From positions 28,343,495 through 28,407,494 of the forward strand of contig OW679203.1 of NCBI GenBank assembly GCA_940337035.1: a stretch of 64,000 nt of DNA, written 5' to 3'. The notes under the pieces are model-generated. The model worked only from the letters and a program-made list of their open reading frames with translations, did no database searches and was not told where the DNA came from. Below are positions 35,050 through 49,136 of this stretch, in pieces. The DNA comes from Agriotes lineatus. Taxonomy: Eukaryota > Arthropoda > Insecta > Coleoptera > Elateridae. Position numbers and translations under genes: made by a program. The stretch's first letter is position 1, and each line of letters begins with the position of its first letter.

Positions 35050-36000
35050 CTCTAGATTAGCTTCTTCTTGAAATCTGTTCTGCCCTATAGAGCATCGGCG
35101 ACCGTTTGTCAGTTTTGAACGTTTCGTCTAATTCTTTCAAACCTTCCGATTGCCTGCCGTCTCCTCCATTCTATTAATCTTTTTTCTGTTGCTTTACCTA
35201 TCTCCTCCCCTTGTTCCAACCAGGTCTTCCTTGGACTTTCTTTCTTTTGTTAGGTTTTCTTTTTGTTTACATCAATGTCTTTAGTTCATTCAGATTATGT
35301 GTTCATGCCAAATCAACTTTTTGTTATTAAATTTTTGTAAAAACTGTTCTTGGTTTATGATTTATGTACATACACGTAACTAATAGGGTTGGTATGGTGA
35401 TTTTGTTGCATACCTTTTTAATTTTTTAATGCTTTCACTATTTCCAAGAATTATTCTAGCCCGAAATTTATTTTTGTGAACTATATTTGTTATCTACAAG
35501 TTTACCTCATCATCATTTGTAATCATAGCTGCTAGGCCTTTATGTGCTGTTACTGGTTCAAGCTGTCATCCTTTGCAGATTAATTTTCCCTTTCCTTTTT
35601 CTATTGTCTCTATGGTACATTATCATATAATTGAATTGTTTACATTTACCATCAATCCCATATTCTCTATTTCCTCTAGACATATGTCTATTCATTGAAT
35701 TTTTTAATCATCCGAATATAGAAACCTATCCATTTTTACCGATGTAAAATATGTGCCAGTCTTTGCCTTCTTCTCCAATTAGTGTTATCATTTCCGGGTC
35801 TATGTCGTCTTCTCCACTTGTTTTCCATATTTTGATGTTTCTTTACTGGTTTTCTAGTTTTTTCCAATTTATGTCGTCCATCTGTTCTTTCTCTTTCAGA
35901 TTTTGTTCCTTGCCTTTTATCAGTTTTTTGTGTTTCTTTTCCTTTTATTCGAACATGTCAGTGTAGTGATCATATATGCCGTATTTTACTGGTTGTTTTT
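35050..36000 (-). pseudogene. Degenerate LINE, RT to C-terminus
   Basis: Minus-strand fragments in order: IKIWKTSGEDDIDPEMITLI (the KxxxxPGEDDIxxEM box at the RT start, about 35,845-35,735), a palm/thumb trace (IENMGLMVNVN; AAMITNDDEV), and a C-terminal RKTWLEQGEEIGKATEKRLI..EWRRR..ADAL segment near 35,080-35,230. Stops and shifts are frequent and motifs A-C are largely missing. The clade is not determined. The plus-strand frames at 35,751-36,229 overlap its RT-start end on the other strand and are chance. Confidence 0.6.
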
Positions 36001-39000
36001 AATTAGTTCTGTTTTTTTCCATTTTTTTCATAGCTATTGCGTTTCTTTCTATTCCACAAACTTCTATTGTTTATGTCATATCTTTGGTTCATTTCTGTTC
36101 AAAATTCTTTCTCGCTGCTCTTATTTGATTTTCTTACTTAATCGTAATATATTCTGTTTGATCTTAGGTTATTGGGTTAATTGCATTATTCAGGATTCCT
36201 TTTTTAACTTTATCGGCTTTAAAATTTGAACTTTCCATCTAGTTTCAGCCATGTAAAATTCTGTAGGATGATTAAGATTGTCGATATAAAAATGATCTCT
36301 TAAAAAAGAGTAGCAATTAACAGAATTCGGAAAAAAGACAATGAATTAGTTACTGTAACAATGTAAGCTTACTCAACTTCCTGTTAATTATTCCAGGATT
36401 TAATCACAGGATAAATCTAAGAGTGGAAACACGAGTACTTTTAACTAGGTTTGCGTGTTTTTCAAGAGCACCTCCATTGCATCATTTGTCTTAACTAAAA
36501 CCCCATCAGCGAGCGAAATGTACCTGCAGGAGACCGAAGTTCTAAAATTAATCTTGCAGCTTGCATCCTCACGGACTTTTTGCTATAAATTCTTCCGGGA
36601 TTTGAAAACTATCTGAAGTTCTGCTGTAAATTTGAGTACCGCTCGGTTATAACACAACTCATTCCTATTGTGTCCCTAATTTTCCCAGCAAGAGCGCAAC
36701 TTCTTAATCCAATATTTGCTAAGAACTCGCGACGAGGTAAAGAACTTCTCAACTTTTTTAGAAGTTTTATTAGCCAACACGGGATTGCGTCATGAACATT
36801 TAAAAAAGCCTTCTCGGTGCAATCCCTTATAGACAGAAAGTATTTAAACTTGAATATTTATTATGTCTTCTATTGGCTCTTTATTGGTGGCTTTATTAAT
36901 CCCTCTGGAGAATTTAGTGCGGAATGTTTGAAGTTCCCCAAATGCTAGTCTATTTGAGCATCTATTAATAGAATTTCAATATATGAGAATATCTGAGCAG
37001 TAGCTGGGGTCTAGTACATATTCGATCAAGATAAATATAATTTATCGAAAAACGAGAGTTTGGTAGCAACGTTTCCAATACTAAGTTTTGTACTGGGGTA
37101 ATGATAGCAGTTATTACATTCTATAAATAGTCTTTGTCTTCCAACTGGATAGCCCGTTTTAATAATTTAAGAAAGTAGGAATTGGAAAAGTTGAGAAGTT
37201 AATATGGTTATAATGGTGGAATTATTTACAAAGTGTAATAAGTTTTCCATCTTTCAAAGTCACACGAAAATAAAATTACGTAAAAATGAAAAACCTGTAT
37301 GCCGCTGAGAAATACTGAGAATGCACTTTTAGATTAACATCCATACGCCCAAATAGCTACACCACTGCAAAGGATACCGGAAGACAATTGTTAAATTTAT
37401 TGACACTGAAAGAAGCCTGCGTCGTTAATTTAGACGATCATAAACCCAACACCAACAAAGCACCAAATTAAGATTAACTAAAACATAAATGGGAACATGC
37501 TCCACACAGCACCTTAAAGTGACTTAAACCCAAGAAACGACGCTATAAGACCTACGGATTAGCGGAAAAAAGGACGAATTTAGGTCACTACGCATTGTCA
37601 ATTAAAAAATTTTAGTTATAGCAGTTGTATAGCAGAACTAGAAAATTAAAAATTATGAATACAAAACATATCAGTAACTATTCGCCATTAGACTTTCCTT
37701 TATACGTTCTAACGTGCATACGGTTCATAATAATGTATTTACAGTTATTAAGGAAATTAATATAGACAGGTAAACACTGCCACCGATAGGCAAGGATGAC
37801 CCGAGCCCTTTGAGAGTGAGACTAAAAAAACGAATGTGATTGGTGCTGTAGATGGTTAGCAGATCACGTGTGCCCAGTTTCAAATTCCCACCAAGTTGGA
37901 ATTTTTGCATTGTTAAATTGAGAGAATGAAACTAATGGGCCATTTGCGAAGACTTGTTGACATACCACAATTCGTATTACTTCGAATTTCTATATTTTCA
38001 ACTCTTTCTTGCCTCCATCGCATCTAACCTAGAACATCACCGCCCATTGAGCGTAACGGTCCATCTCGCGTTCTCACGCAGAGATGGATTTTCTTATGTC
38101 TGGCGACAGAGACCTGTATGCAAGAAAACCGAAAAATGCATGACGGACGTGTGTTACCGCTAATTACCGATACTCTGGTGGTAAAGGGGGGGAGGCGGTA
38201 AGCAAGAGCGGCCGGCTTCTCAGCCAGAGGAGGGCGTGGGTTAAAATCGGAGACTCAAAGCTTCAGCTGAAAATAAAATAAATGGGCGCCAGGTAGCAGG
38301 TAACCCAGCTCTTTGCTAATCGCACATATAGGCATACGATAAGATGCGCTACCAAACACTTCCTGAAAAAGAGGTACGGCAAGGGAGCATAAATAAAATT
38401 CACTGGCCTAGTAACGATTCAGTATAATAAGCAAATGGTAAATGGGAATCCACAAGTATTCCACACAACAATTACTACGAACTATTCCACACAATATCTC
38501 AATAAGGAGACCATATCACAGTTCAATAAATATCAACGGTGGCTTGAGGCTAAACCACAGTACAGCCAGTTACATATACAAGGGCATCAAGCGAAGTTAG
38601 CGGGCGGGCCCAGATTTAATAAAATTTCACACAATATGTATATAGTGCTAATTAACAGTATTAAAAAAAAGATTACAAGATTGATATTAAATTTGGCCAA
38701 ATGCATAACTAAATAAGCACTTAAAAAGAGCTCGAAAACATCGTGGCTCCGGCGTAATGATTAAATTGAAAGGTAAATTTAGTAGGTAGGTTGAATTTAA
38801 CTGAACACCCTGTATGCAAGGTTCCTCTCGTAATTAAATAATGATCAAATCAGATTAGCGTCGCCGCGGACCGACAAGATCTTGCGATGGTACCACGAAG
38901 CGATTTCGCGAACAATGCAATGTACTCTGCATTAAAACGGCCGAGGTGCGAGTATTAACAATAATTGCTTGCAAAGCTGGGCAAGTAGTCTAATTCAACG

Positions 39001-41140
39001 GTGTAATAAATAACACTTAAAATCTGAAAGGATTAACCTTCGTGCACTTGGCTTCACAATGCGAATATAATACCGTTACACAATATTCCGCACACGGCGG
39101 TACAAAACAACTCCGGTAAAATTTAGCCCGAATCCGCTTTCGCCTAAGTGACCTAATCGGCTATTCACTGTACAAAGGAACTACCGTTAAAACTGATTGG
39201 CTGAAGGCAAAATCAATCATATTCATGCAGGTGAGTTCATAGCTTTAAAAAACACACATTATAACAAACGCAAGTCTATCGAGCACCTTGCAGCGTTGCC
39301 ACGCAAACGGCCCAAGGGGGCACCTGATTCCCGAGAGTTCGAAACGGAAATATTAAACTGACAGACCTTTGGCAGTGGACTTCTCTTCCGCTGCAGATGT
39401 TAAAAACAGGGGAGGCCTAAGGACTACGAGGAGGCCAAGCCATCACCAGGTAGCTGAGGGGGGGGGGGGCACAGTCAGCGAAACTCGTCACCAGGCTGGT
39501 GGCTACGTTTAGCTCGGTAGCCTCGCTTCCAACGAGGGAAATTCGACAGGCATGCTACCGTCGAGTAAAAGCTGAAAGGCAAATAGCCATGGAGACACAC
39601 CGAATAAGTCCAAATAAATTCACCTACCCGTTTCAGGTTTCTACGGCTGTTCAACGCCAAAGTGAAAACATGTGCCTTGCTAGAGCGGAATCCCCAAACA
39701 ATATTCGGGCTGGAATTCGCCAAAAATGCAACTCACAAAGCCCAATTCCGAACTTCCATGGAGTTCAGGACACAAAACGGCACAATTCCAAATTAGGATG
39801 CTAACGAAAAATCCTGGTTAAGGTACGCCATCAAAACGTAAATTTCGAAGCACCTAGCTCTTGCAGCACAGGATGGCGGAATGACAAGATGATTTCCAAA
39901 AGCTGATAAGCCAAAAATCCAATTTTGGGAGAAAGGGAAAATGTAACTTGAAATGCATGAGGTGAAGCCTACATTGCAGGGGCATTTGGACCCATAATAT
40001 CGACCGAATGGCTTACTTAGCTTGCAATAAAACTGTCAGACGATCTGAATGCTCAAAGATAATGCAGGGAAAATCATACCTGAAGAAAGACATGGTAAAA
40101 AGTTAATTTTAACCGAGATTAGGGCAAATAATTAGGCGAATAGCTAAAAATGAATTTTGAACCGTAACACGTGTTATTTTGAATTTAAATTCAAAATCAC
40201 CTTCAGCGAATAGTTTCGGCTTTGTTGACTCTTATTTTGTTTGGCAATGTTAAAACTAGAAGTTATACTTTAAACTGCTTTTTTCTTACAAACCACCTCG
40301 TAGATTTTCTTCTGCATATAGTTCATCTATATGCCCCAACCCGTCGAAATGCAAATGCTCCTGCAGGTGACTAGGTCCTCTTCGAGAAATTTTCTTGCAG
40401 TGTTTCAGAATATTTTCCACGGCTCGTCAAAATTACATGCAATCCATAATTGTCACTCGTTATTTTATTTACATTTATGCAATGTCTATCTTGTAAAACT
40501 TTTGAAATTTCTAACATAAAATCATGCGAAAATATGTCATATTCTCTACGCTATAAAAGCAAGTGCTTTTCCAATATTGAAAAATGTTTTTATGATGTTG
40601 AGCCATAAGACTTGGCTTTATGTTTTAGTCTATTTGCTCGTCTGATCGCTTCGGATTTAACAACCAAAAAGGGCATAAAATACACAAGCTACACACTTTC
40701 AGCTGGAATTTAAGGTTTGCACTTCCTTTTATGTTGCTCTATCGTGTGTCACTAATTAATTTTAATCAATACTCTATGTAGCTCTCAAATGCAATAATTA
40801 TTAAGTTTGGTGTTCTGAAATGGACGTAAGATCGAACGTTCGAGGAATTCAAACTGTACTTGCAGCACCCAAGCGGGGCGAGGGTGGAATGGTAAGAAGG
40901 GATGCTAAAGTTTGGGTTATCAGGCCATAGTGCTAATTCTATTCAGTTTAAGCAAGCTCCGTTGCATATAAGAGTGGCCTGCTATAACTTGTTCTGTTAT
41001 AACCTACTTTTCAATTTACTATTTGTAAAATAAAATACAGTTTGGCCAGTACTTCACCTTTCAGTACTACACCGGCAGGCTGTCAAAGTGTTTTATAACA
41101 AATTCGATTATTATCATTCGATAACTCCAGAAGTACTCAC
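36001..41140. other. Long stretch without a recognisable gene
   Basis: AT-rich with GC-richer patches at 37,990-38,330 and 39,290-39,790. A poly(G) run of 12 lies at 39,458-39,469. tRNA-like B-box traces occur near 37,875 (AGTTTCAAATTCC) and 38,240 (GGGTTAAAATCG) but without convincing A boxes. An isolated ACACCCTGTA, like the right ends of the TA-flanked elements, sits at 38,804. No coding region is supported. Confidence 0.4.
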
Positions 41141-41212
41141 AATTATTTTGTTCTTCGCTGGTCGAACCCTCGCCACAGTCGTATTCATCGTCATCCATCT
41201 GATCGATGCGCA
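41141..41212 (-). CDS. Candidate 72-nt internal exon with an LDL-receptor class A-like tail
   Basis: On the minus strand a 72-nt segment lies between acceptor-like TACTTACCTAG and donor GTGAGTACTT. It reads RIDQMDDDEYDCGEGSTSEE, then QNN. Both junctions are phase 1, the usual phase for exons of extracellular modules. The acidic DxDCGxGSxxEE run resembles the calcium-binding end of an LDL receptor class A repeat. CpG content is above the flanks. Against it: only one Cys is inside, the pyrimidine tract is weak, and the opposite strand also has a GTAAGT at 41,215. Neighbouring exons were not found. Confidence 0.3.
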
Positions 41213-44200
41213 CTAGGTAAGTATCGTGACCTCTTCAATTTCAATTTATGAAGTACTGTTTTCACAACCGTGAGTATGCTAGTAACAATAGGTTACCTGA
41301 CGGAAACCGTCGTAACGACATGAATTTGACATTCAAAATACTCAACCGCCAGTTACCCGGTAAAACGACACAAATTGGAAAATTCTCGGATCCGTTGGCC
41401 CAAAACGCTCAGAAGGAGAAGAGCAGTTTATAACAAACTTAATTAGGACAACGACCCGGTAAACGAAATAAAGATGTAAATGTCAAACGCCAGACGTCTG
41501 TCTAATCCAACCTTGGCAGTGCTTGAGCGACAATCCACATACAGCTGCGTGGAACTTACCTCGCTTGCATTTGCTTACAGCTACCTGAATATCTTTACAG
41601 AGGAAAAACATCACAAGATAACGCATGCAAACGTTATAAATCTACTAAGGAAAAGTACAACTAATTGAAAATAAACTATATTAACGTAGAAATATGTAGG
41701 TGAACAATGAACATTAAAAGAAATACTCGAAAAAGATTAGTGTTGTTAATTGGGCAACGTTTAGTCTAAACGCAGGCGGTAAACTTTAGAGCAAATGATC
41801 GAACTAACTGAAAAACTGTAACAACTTTAATTATACAATGAAACTACTAGAAACAATAAATCTTGACGGTTAACAATCAAATATGACTCAATGACGGTAG
41901 CTACTTTAATCTCACAACGTTAGGCTAAGTACAAACATTAAGACTTGGCGATAAATACTCAGATTGGCTTAAGAACAGTAACAACAGTCCAAACCCTTAA
42001 TTTTCAATTATCAACAAAGCTACGTAACATGCCAAAACTCACTGCCCAACGTGCTCTTTAAAATTTCTACAAAAAGCACAGTACCTTTGAGGGGTTCGGC
42101 TGGCTACGGTGATGATGTCCAATGTAGCTGCAGACCATGCTCAAGCGACTGCCGCAAAATGCTTGAATGGCTGCGAGAAACGACTGGAGGTGCTATTTGT
42201 TGGGTGGGTCTGGACGATGTTAAATCGCTAAGAAGGGTAGAATGAAGAACGTTATCAACAGGCAAGGTTGCTTTACTGTACACGTAACTTTATTGCCAAC
42301 GATCAGCACAAAAGGGGTTCACAATTAATTATCAGCGCCAATAGAAGCTGCCAACTGTGCGATACGAGAATCCCTCAGCTAGTAACTACATAAAATGTCA
42401 CTTAAAAGACCAAAACTCGACCGATGACACCGACTCGGTTTCACTAATTTCGCCGTTAATCCGCGGAAGCCAAAGGCCTCCCGCTGAGCGGAACCAACGA
42501 TCATTTGTAGCCTTCTTGAACTCAAGCTGGTGAATGCTGAAGCTAAAGAAACGCGCGCTTGCGTTACTTAGCGAGCTCTCTCTCTGACTTACACGAAAGC
42601 CTAAAAATTGCACCATATGAAGCAACTGTATCTGCGATCAGAACGGGGAACCCCGGCAAATAAGACCATGTCTGTATGAAACGGCCGCCGCTCTGGAGCT
42701 AAAACGCAATTAAGAATGAAACGTTATTCATGCGCCAAGTAAGCATATCTAAATTTAAATCGACGTTGCGCTTAAGATATGATGAAATTAGGCGGAAGAC
42801 GCTTATACATGAAATGAACACAATTGAATTTTAAAATATAGCTAAACTTTCAATGTGGGTCCAGTTTTAAGCGACAAAGGAACTAGCATTTGAAATACAA
42901 AAGCGGAAAAATGCGGAATAGCGTTAGATTCAAAAATTGTCCTTAAAAGTGTTAATAAAATTGGTAATGTTAGTTTCTGGGTTAATAAGTTTTTGACCAT
43001 TGCTTTGCCAGTCCTTGACATCTTCCTTGTGTTAGCATGGTGTTCGTCTGCTTTTGATCCAGTATTTGTTTTTAGTTTTACAGTTTCAGTTGTTGATATT
43101 AGAGCTGTTGATGGATTCATAAAGAGATTTCCTTGATAAATTAGCAAAAATAAAAGCTTTCCAAAAATATATTGCAATAGTACATTGGTAAGAACCTCCG
43201 TAATTGCCATCGTCTGGTAGTTTCGGTAGTTTTAAAAGTTGCACCAATACAGGGCCAGAACTGGCCATAAATTCCAACTTGAGAGCTATTCCTAGGCCAT
43301 TGAATCACTAGTTCTCGTTACTTAGCTGGTGCAACTTGCTCTATCCGTTACTAGGTCAAAAAATTCAAGGGCTTAACTTTGCGTCTAATGTAACCGGTAG
43401 AGAAGTTTTATAGTAAAATGAATTACAGGTTTCTAGTTTTGTGAAAAAATCCCAAAGTACCTGTTATATAGTTTTTACATAAACTGCTGCTTAACAACGT
43501 TCTACTTTAAGGGATCGCCAAGGTCATACGGAAAGGAAGGTATAGTGAATTCCTAGTTACGACATTGACCAAAACGCTTATTGGCCCTAAATTCCCAGCT
43601 GGTGGATTGCGGGGTTTTGATTCCGGTCCATGAGCCACAAACCACGATACTCACCCCAATTAATGCCTCTCGCAGCAGGTCGGCCGCTAGCCGCAGCATC
43701 TTCACGTGCAGCTGTTTGTGCTTGCAGGGCTAATTTCTCAAATATCCCAAGAAAGCTTCAATTACTACTAGAAACGAGCTGGAAACAATATAATACTCGT
43801 GACTTGACGGTACAGCGTGCCCTGTTTGCATACCCGAGGTGCTTCAAATTAAGAGCATCTCGGCCGACGGCCAAGGACCCTAGAAGCACCCTGGTTTCTT
43901 AACAAGCGTGCAGACGTCGTCTTAATCACTACAAGGATTATAAAATACGAATTTCATATTGGCATTTTGGCAAGCCCCAAGGGGCCGTTTCCCAGCGTTG
44001 CAACATGTAGTAGCGTCTCGAAGTGCAAATGCAAATCGATGTAAAGAGAGGCTGCGATAAATATTTCATCAGTTTAGCCTTTATTTGCTATTAATGTCGC
44101 CAAACTCGAGCTAACACTCAAATACTGATTATCTTCGAGGAGAATTTTCACATGAGCGGAGGATTTTGGTAAAGGGAATTTTTGTTGACTACCAATGTAT

Positions 44201-45939
44201 TTCAATTTCTCTGCTTTTAAGTTATTCAGTACTCACAACTCACCTCGAAATATGCACATATTTCACCTACGTAAAGAACGACAAAGAGAAATTTGGACGA
44301 CCATAGCGAAGTTCGGAAAGAACTATATTTTGGTAAATTGCTAAACCAGAAAGTAAAAAACCTTTCCTGTACCCTTTAAGAAATATACTAATATATTGGA
44401 ATAATATATGTATATGCTATTTACTCTGTATATATAATAAACTACAATTCCGGTTTACACTCAGATTCAAACATATCAAAACTGAATGGTAGGTTCTAGA
44501 TCTACTGTGATACACAGCGCAGAATTATGTAGGATACTCGATATTCGACGAAAGATGAGCTTAACAGGAATGCACGCCGAAAGAAACAGCCAAGATAACA
44601 ATAGCAGCCCGTGTCGAACATAAGCAATGCGTTCATAAAAAAATATACCAAAAGTTTCTCGTCTACGAGAGGCCGATTAACATCAAAGTAAAAAAGCACT
44701 TAACAATGTAACATCAGTGGCGAAATAGAAATGCTAACGTAACCTCGATTTGATAGTAACACATTAATCGAAAACTAAGACCGGTGTATGTAATGAAACA
44801 AAATGTGCAATTGAAACTCCAAGTACTCGTTTAATGTGCTCTAATGCACTCTGTGTTGTTAGTGTTTAACTAATTACTACAAACCACTTACATGCGTATT
44901 CGCAAAGAAAGTAATCAATTATGGTGAATAGATATGGCAGTATTCCAGTAAACAGAACCGAAAAGGAATAATAATACCCCGAAACTACATCTTTACTAAT
45001 AAGTACGCATTGCAAGATTGGTCGCATATAAGCTCTGTTTCAGGACGTAGTGGTGCCACCATGTTAAATGGGTCTACTTAGAGTTGCAAAGAGGATAGAT
45101 TCCCACAACACAATTTTAGCTTACGCTTTTAGAAACTTCTGATGCCACCCTTCATGCCGTTCACACAGCTTAGCCACTAAAGAAGTCAAGGTTTTCTGTC
45201 AATACCCAAAAGGTTACACCAGGTAGAAGAATTACCGTGAGTCAGAAATGCACAATACAGTGTTCTCTGAATGATGTCATTTTTTTTAGTACTGTAGTGT
45301 ATCATAATAGTAAAAATAGTTGAGTTAAATAAAAAGTCTCGTTGGAAAAGATTCCATGACACGCAGCTCTACAAATTTAATAATGCCAACATAACAGTAA
45401 AAGGTTAAACACAGGCCGCTGGAACTTTAATACAATGCCCATGAAATGAAACAATTCTACGCTACAATATACTAGTTTAGCGAATAACCACCAAAATAGC
45501 CACTTTGCGCATAAAAGAATAATTAATATATTGATATCTTTTTTAATTCGTCATTACTATCAAATACCTAATAAAGATATGGTAATGATGTGTATGTTTT
45601 TGTGGATAACGTCCACTGAGACATACAGTAGGTGAGTATACATTTACTCTACCTGCTGTGGTACCTCAATTGCATGAGGTCACACACAACTACCTGCGTC
45701 TCCGCCGTAAATGAAGTAAATTTTGAGTTTGTAAAAAATATTAATAATTAGAAGGTATGTAGCCTGCAAAATTAAAAGTATAGTGTACACATTGCTACTA
45801 AGAGTTTAGGCTGAGCGTTTTAAAGGCAGTTTTTAGTGGTGAGCAAGGGCAGCGTTTGCTGGGCTTACACACCTTTTGTTGGCACGTACAATAATAATGA
45901 AAACTAAAACTAACTTAAGGTCCTATACCCTGACGGGAA
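41213..45939. other. No firmly recognisable gene
   Basis: GC-richer segments at 42,090-42,240, 42,420-42,640 and 43,560-43,910 look like parts of unclassified repeats. A B-box-like GGGTTTTGATTCC near 43,613 hints at a SINE relic. Frames at 42,842-43,210 (122 codons, minus) and 43,630-43,902 (90 codons, plus) show no known domain. Confidence 0.35.
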
Positions 45940-45965
45940 ACACACACACACACACACACACACAC
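45940..45965. repeat. (CA)n microsatellite, about 13 units
   Basis: An uninterrupted CA run, visible directly. Confidence 0.95.
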
Positions 45966-46112
45966 CTATACAGGTATTGCCATTCTTGCGGCATCACCAT
46001 CCTATGCATTGATTGTGACCACAACGATCTCTCCATGCGCAATAGAAGCACATATCCATGACGTAAAGGCCAATTCAACTAGATTTCGTTTACACTCCGT
46101 GAGAGCAGAGAT

Positions 46113-46420
46113 ATTATGTATCATCGATTGTGACATCTCTATGTCACACTAATAGCTCTACACGAGCAATGTGTGAACTGAGGTCAGAGTATTGGACCAC
46201 AAAGAAATTGTGCGAGTGTAAATTCATACCTAAAGCATAGATATTGTGACCTCCATTGCACAATAATAGTTCTACCACAAATGTGCGTAAACTGACGTCT
46301 CAATATTGGAGCACAAGGCAAGTGTGTGAATGTAAATTAATATGTACCTAAAGCAACCCATATTGTGGCGTCTAGGTTACAAATACCAATAGGTGACCAT
46401 GAAACATGTATCAAAATAAA
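46113..46420. repeat. Imperfect tandem repeat, ~120 bp unit, 2.5 copies
   Basis: Units share GATTGTGACATC/ATATTGTGACCTC, TAATAGYTCTAC, RCAAATGTG or CAATGTG, TATTGGASCACAA, GTGTAAATT and ACCTAAAGCA, repeating at about 46,120, 46,243 and 46,365 (the last partial, ATATTGTGGCGTC). A similar ATATTGTGGCATC..GAGGTCACAA occurs near 54,952. Confidence 0.6.
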
Positions 46421-47182
46421 ATCTGATATTGTATGTAACATAGACTGGTAATTTTTCTTATTCTTTGATTTTTGTCATTTTGACAATAAAAAAAGCATTT
46501 ATAAATTATAAATGTAGGGCCAAATACTTGGTTGAAATTAATCTAAATGCATGAAATTTTATATGAAAAAAGTTGTAAAGATATCAAAGATTACATTTTT
46601 GTTGATCTTTTAGAAAGACCAGAAGCGTCAACATTCTTTGTTTGTAAATAACCTTTTTCAAATGGCACGGTGGTGTAACATCAGACACCTAACTTTTTAA
46701 AATGAATCAATACCGTATTAAAAACTGTAACTTGCAAAATTGATTTGTTTACTTTTGCTTATAACTTTCATTAATCCTATAAATGTGTTAAACCAAATGA
46801 AAAAATAGACATGAATAAAAAACATAAATGTGACTTGAGACACGTGGCATTTCTCAATAGTTTACTACTTTTAATTGGTTTCATTTGATTTCATACATTT
46901 GCCAGGCCGATGAGGTAGGGTATTTGAAAAGAGAATAAAAAATCTGTAAAACGATTTACACCGAATTTTCCTCGCAAGTTGAAGTTTTGAAATTGATTAT
47001 GTTCGAAACACCAAACGAAAACAATTCTGTTCTTATTTTTGAAGTAAAGGAAAAATAGTGGTTTAGGTAATAGTAGCTCTATCGTTAAAGTGGAAAAACA
47101 AAATTTATTCTTTACGGTGTTTACCCGGTATTTGTGGTATCCAAAATACGTATATTTTCATCACAGGTAATCCTCTAAGCTA
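46421..47182. other. AT-rich, no gene seen
   Basis: Nothing recognisable between the minisatellite and the mariner-type element. Confidence 0.5.
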
Positions 47183-47184
47183 TA

Positions 47185-47618
47185 CAGGGTGTCCCAAAAT
47201 TGCTGGGACATAGAGCTACCACGTATTGTAGAGGCCAAAATAAGACGATTGAACCCAATTTATATACATACCAAAATGCACCGATTGTCCGCTAGAAGAG
47301 TTCAAAGTTTGTTTAAAAAATCACATTTTTGTACGCTGTTCAGAAATGCGTGAAACAAATTTAATGACATTTCGCAAAAATGCATTTTAGAGGATTACTT
47401 TCAGTAATCAAAGAACCCCAAAGGAAATTGTAGAAGGGTTAGAACCACACTCACCCCCTGGTATTTTTTTTTCAAAATTTTCTTAGGAGTGGTAATACGG
47501 TTGTAAGACTTTTTTAACGGGAAGGTTTAAAGATCATACTCATTTTTTGACTCTTGTATTTCGCATAGTTTCGAAGTAAAAAAGTGTTTTCTCAAACACT
47601 GATAACCGATATTCTCAG
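47185..47618 (+). repeat. Left terminal inverted repeat
   Basis: It pairs with 49,516-49,939. Shared blocks include GCTGGGACATAGAGCTACCACG, counted here in two parts (GCTGGGACATAG, AGCTACCACG), TTCAGTAATCAAAGAA and CAAACACTGATAACCGATATT in the reverse complement. Confidence 0.85.
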
Positions 47619-47808
47619 TATACGTTTAATTGTAGTATAAAATTTGGTTGGCCGTGGACACAAAAGCAATACAAAATTCATGATTTTGGCAGGAAACAAA
47701 TTCATAATCGTCCCAGTTTACTGTTGACAGTAAACGTTTCAATATTTTGTTCACTTTTAGTTGCTTTTGTATTGTTTTTTTTTGTCGCGATCACCGTTAT
47801 TGCTTTAA

Positions 47809-48965
47809 TTGCTATTGCAGTTGTTGTTGCTGCTACTTTGTCAGCTATCAAATATGGATTTCCTTTTTAATGAACAGACCGACGTGCTATTAGTTCTTGG
47901 ATACTGTCAAGGTAACTGCCGCGAAAGTGTTCGCGAGTATCAAGAGAGGTATCCAAACCGGAGAATTTCAAATCACAGAACTTTTGCCCGAATCAAAAGA
48001 AGTATTCGAGAAACAGGAAGGTTGAAGCCAGTCAGAATTAACGCTGGAAGACCTCGACAAGCCTGAACACCCATTGCGGAAGAAGCTGTTCTTGACTAGT
48101 AACAGAACATTGCAACGAAAGACCGGGCTTCCAAAAAGCACTGTCAGTCGGATCTTTAGCGAGCAATTAATTCGTCCATTCCACATTCAGCCAGTGCAAG
48201 AATTATTGTCACGTGAACACGGATCACGTTTAAATTTTTCACAAATTGTTCGGGAGAGCAGAGTAGTCGACAACAGATTCCACACTAAGATCTTGTTCAC
48301 TGATGAGTTGTTTTACACGTCGTGGCATGACGAACCTACACAATGAGCATATTTATGCAGATGAAAATCCACATGCTATTAAAGGTATACTTTATCAACG
48401 AGAATTTTAAATTAATGTCTGGGTCGAAATTATTGGCAATTTTATGATTGGGCCGTTCCGATTGCCTGATCGTCTGGATAGAGCTGGTAACCTTCGTTTC
48501 CTTCAAGAAATTTTGTCAAAATTAGTAGAAGACTTGTCCCTTAATTTGCGTCGAGACATGTTCTTTATGCACAACGGTGCACCACCTCATTTCGCACGTG
48601 TCGTAAGAGAATATCATAATGAACAATTTGCTGGTAGAGGATTGGTAGGGGACAAGAAGCACTCATTCAATGGCCTCCGCGGTCTAGATTTAAATCCTTG
48701 CGACTTCTTCATCTGGGAAGCGTTAAAAACACAAGTGTACGAGGTTCAAATTAATAATTCCGAACAACTGTGGAGCAGAATTCAAAAAGCTGTAAACGCA
48801 CTACGAGAAAACGACGATGTTTTAAGAAGGGTGCATTTAAATTTTTTAAGTCGAATTTACCTCTGGATTAATGAAGGTGGAGGTCACATTGAGCACTTGT
48901 TGTATAAAAAGTTTTGTCTTTGTGTCCACCACAGCCAACTAAATTTTGTATTACAATTTTATTAA
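47809..48965 (+). pseudogene. Mariner/IS630-type transposase, broken
   Basis: Probable start is the ATG at 47,853: MDFLFNEQTDVLLVLGYCQG..SVREYQERYPNRRISNHRTF is the N-terminal helix-turn-helix type (DUF4817-like) seen in many insect transposases. After a frameshift near 48,066 comes KTGLPKSTVSRIF (second HTH) and ILFTDELFY (first catalytic Asp). After another, MIGPFRLPDRLDRAGNLRFL, FFMHNGAPPHFA and LDLNPCDFFIWE. The second catalytic Asp, normally in HDGAPPH, is Asn. Asn to the last Asp spans 42 residues, near the DD41D spacing. Homology ends about 48,900. Confidence 0.82.
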
Positions 48966-49136
48966 ACTTGTACTGATAAGTTCTTACATATATTGCAGAC
49001 CAATCCAATTTGATTATTTTTAATCACGTGACTCAGTTTGACAAATCAGGCCACACTTGAAGTGAAAACGACCCTAGGGTGATTTTCAATTACTATGGAA
49101 ACTACCTAATTAAATTTCAGTAGTATCATATCACAA

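Noticed and set aside
35751..36229. Phe/Ser-rich plus-strand frames
   Set aside because: Low-complexity T-rich sequence antisense to, or just beyond, a degenerate minus-strand LINE.
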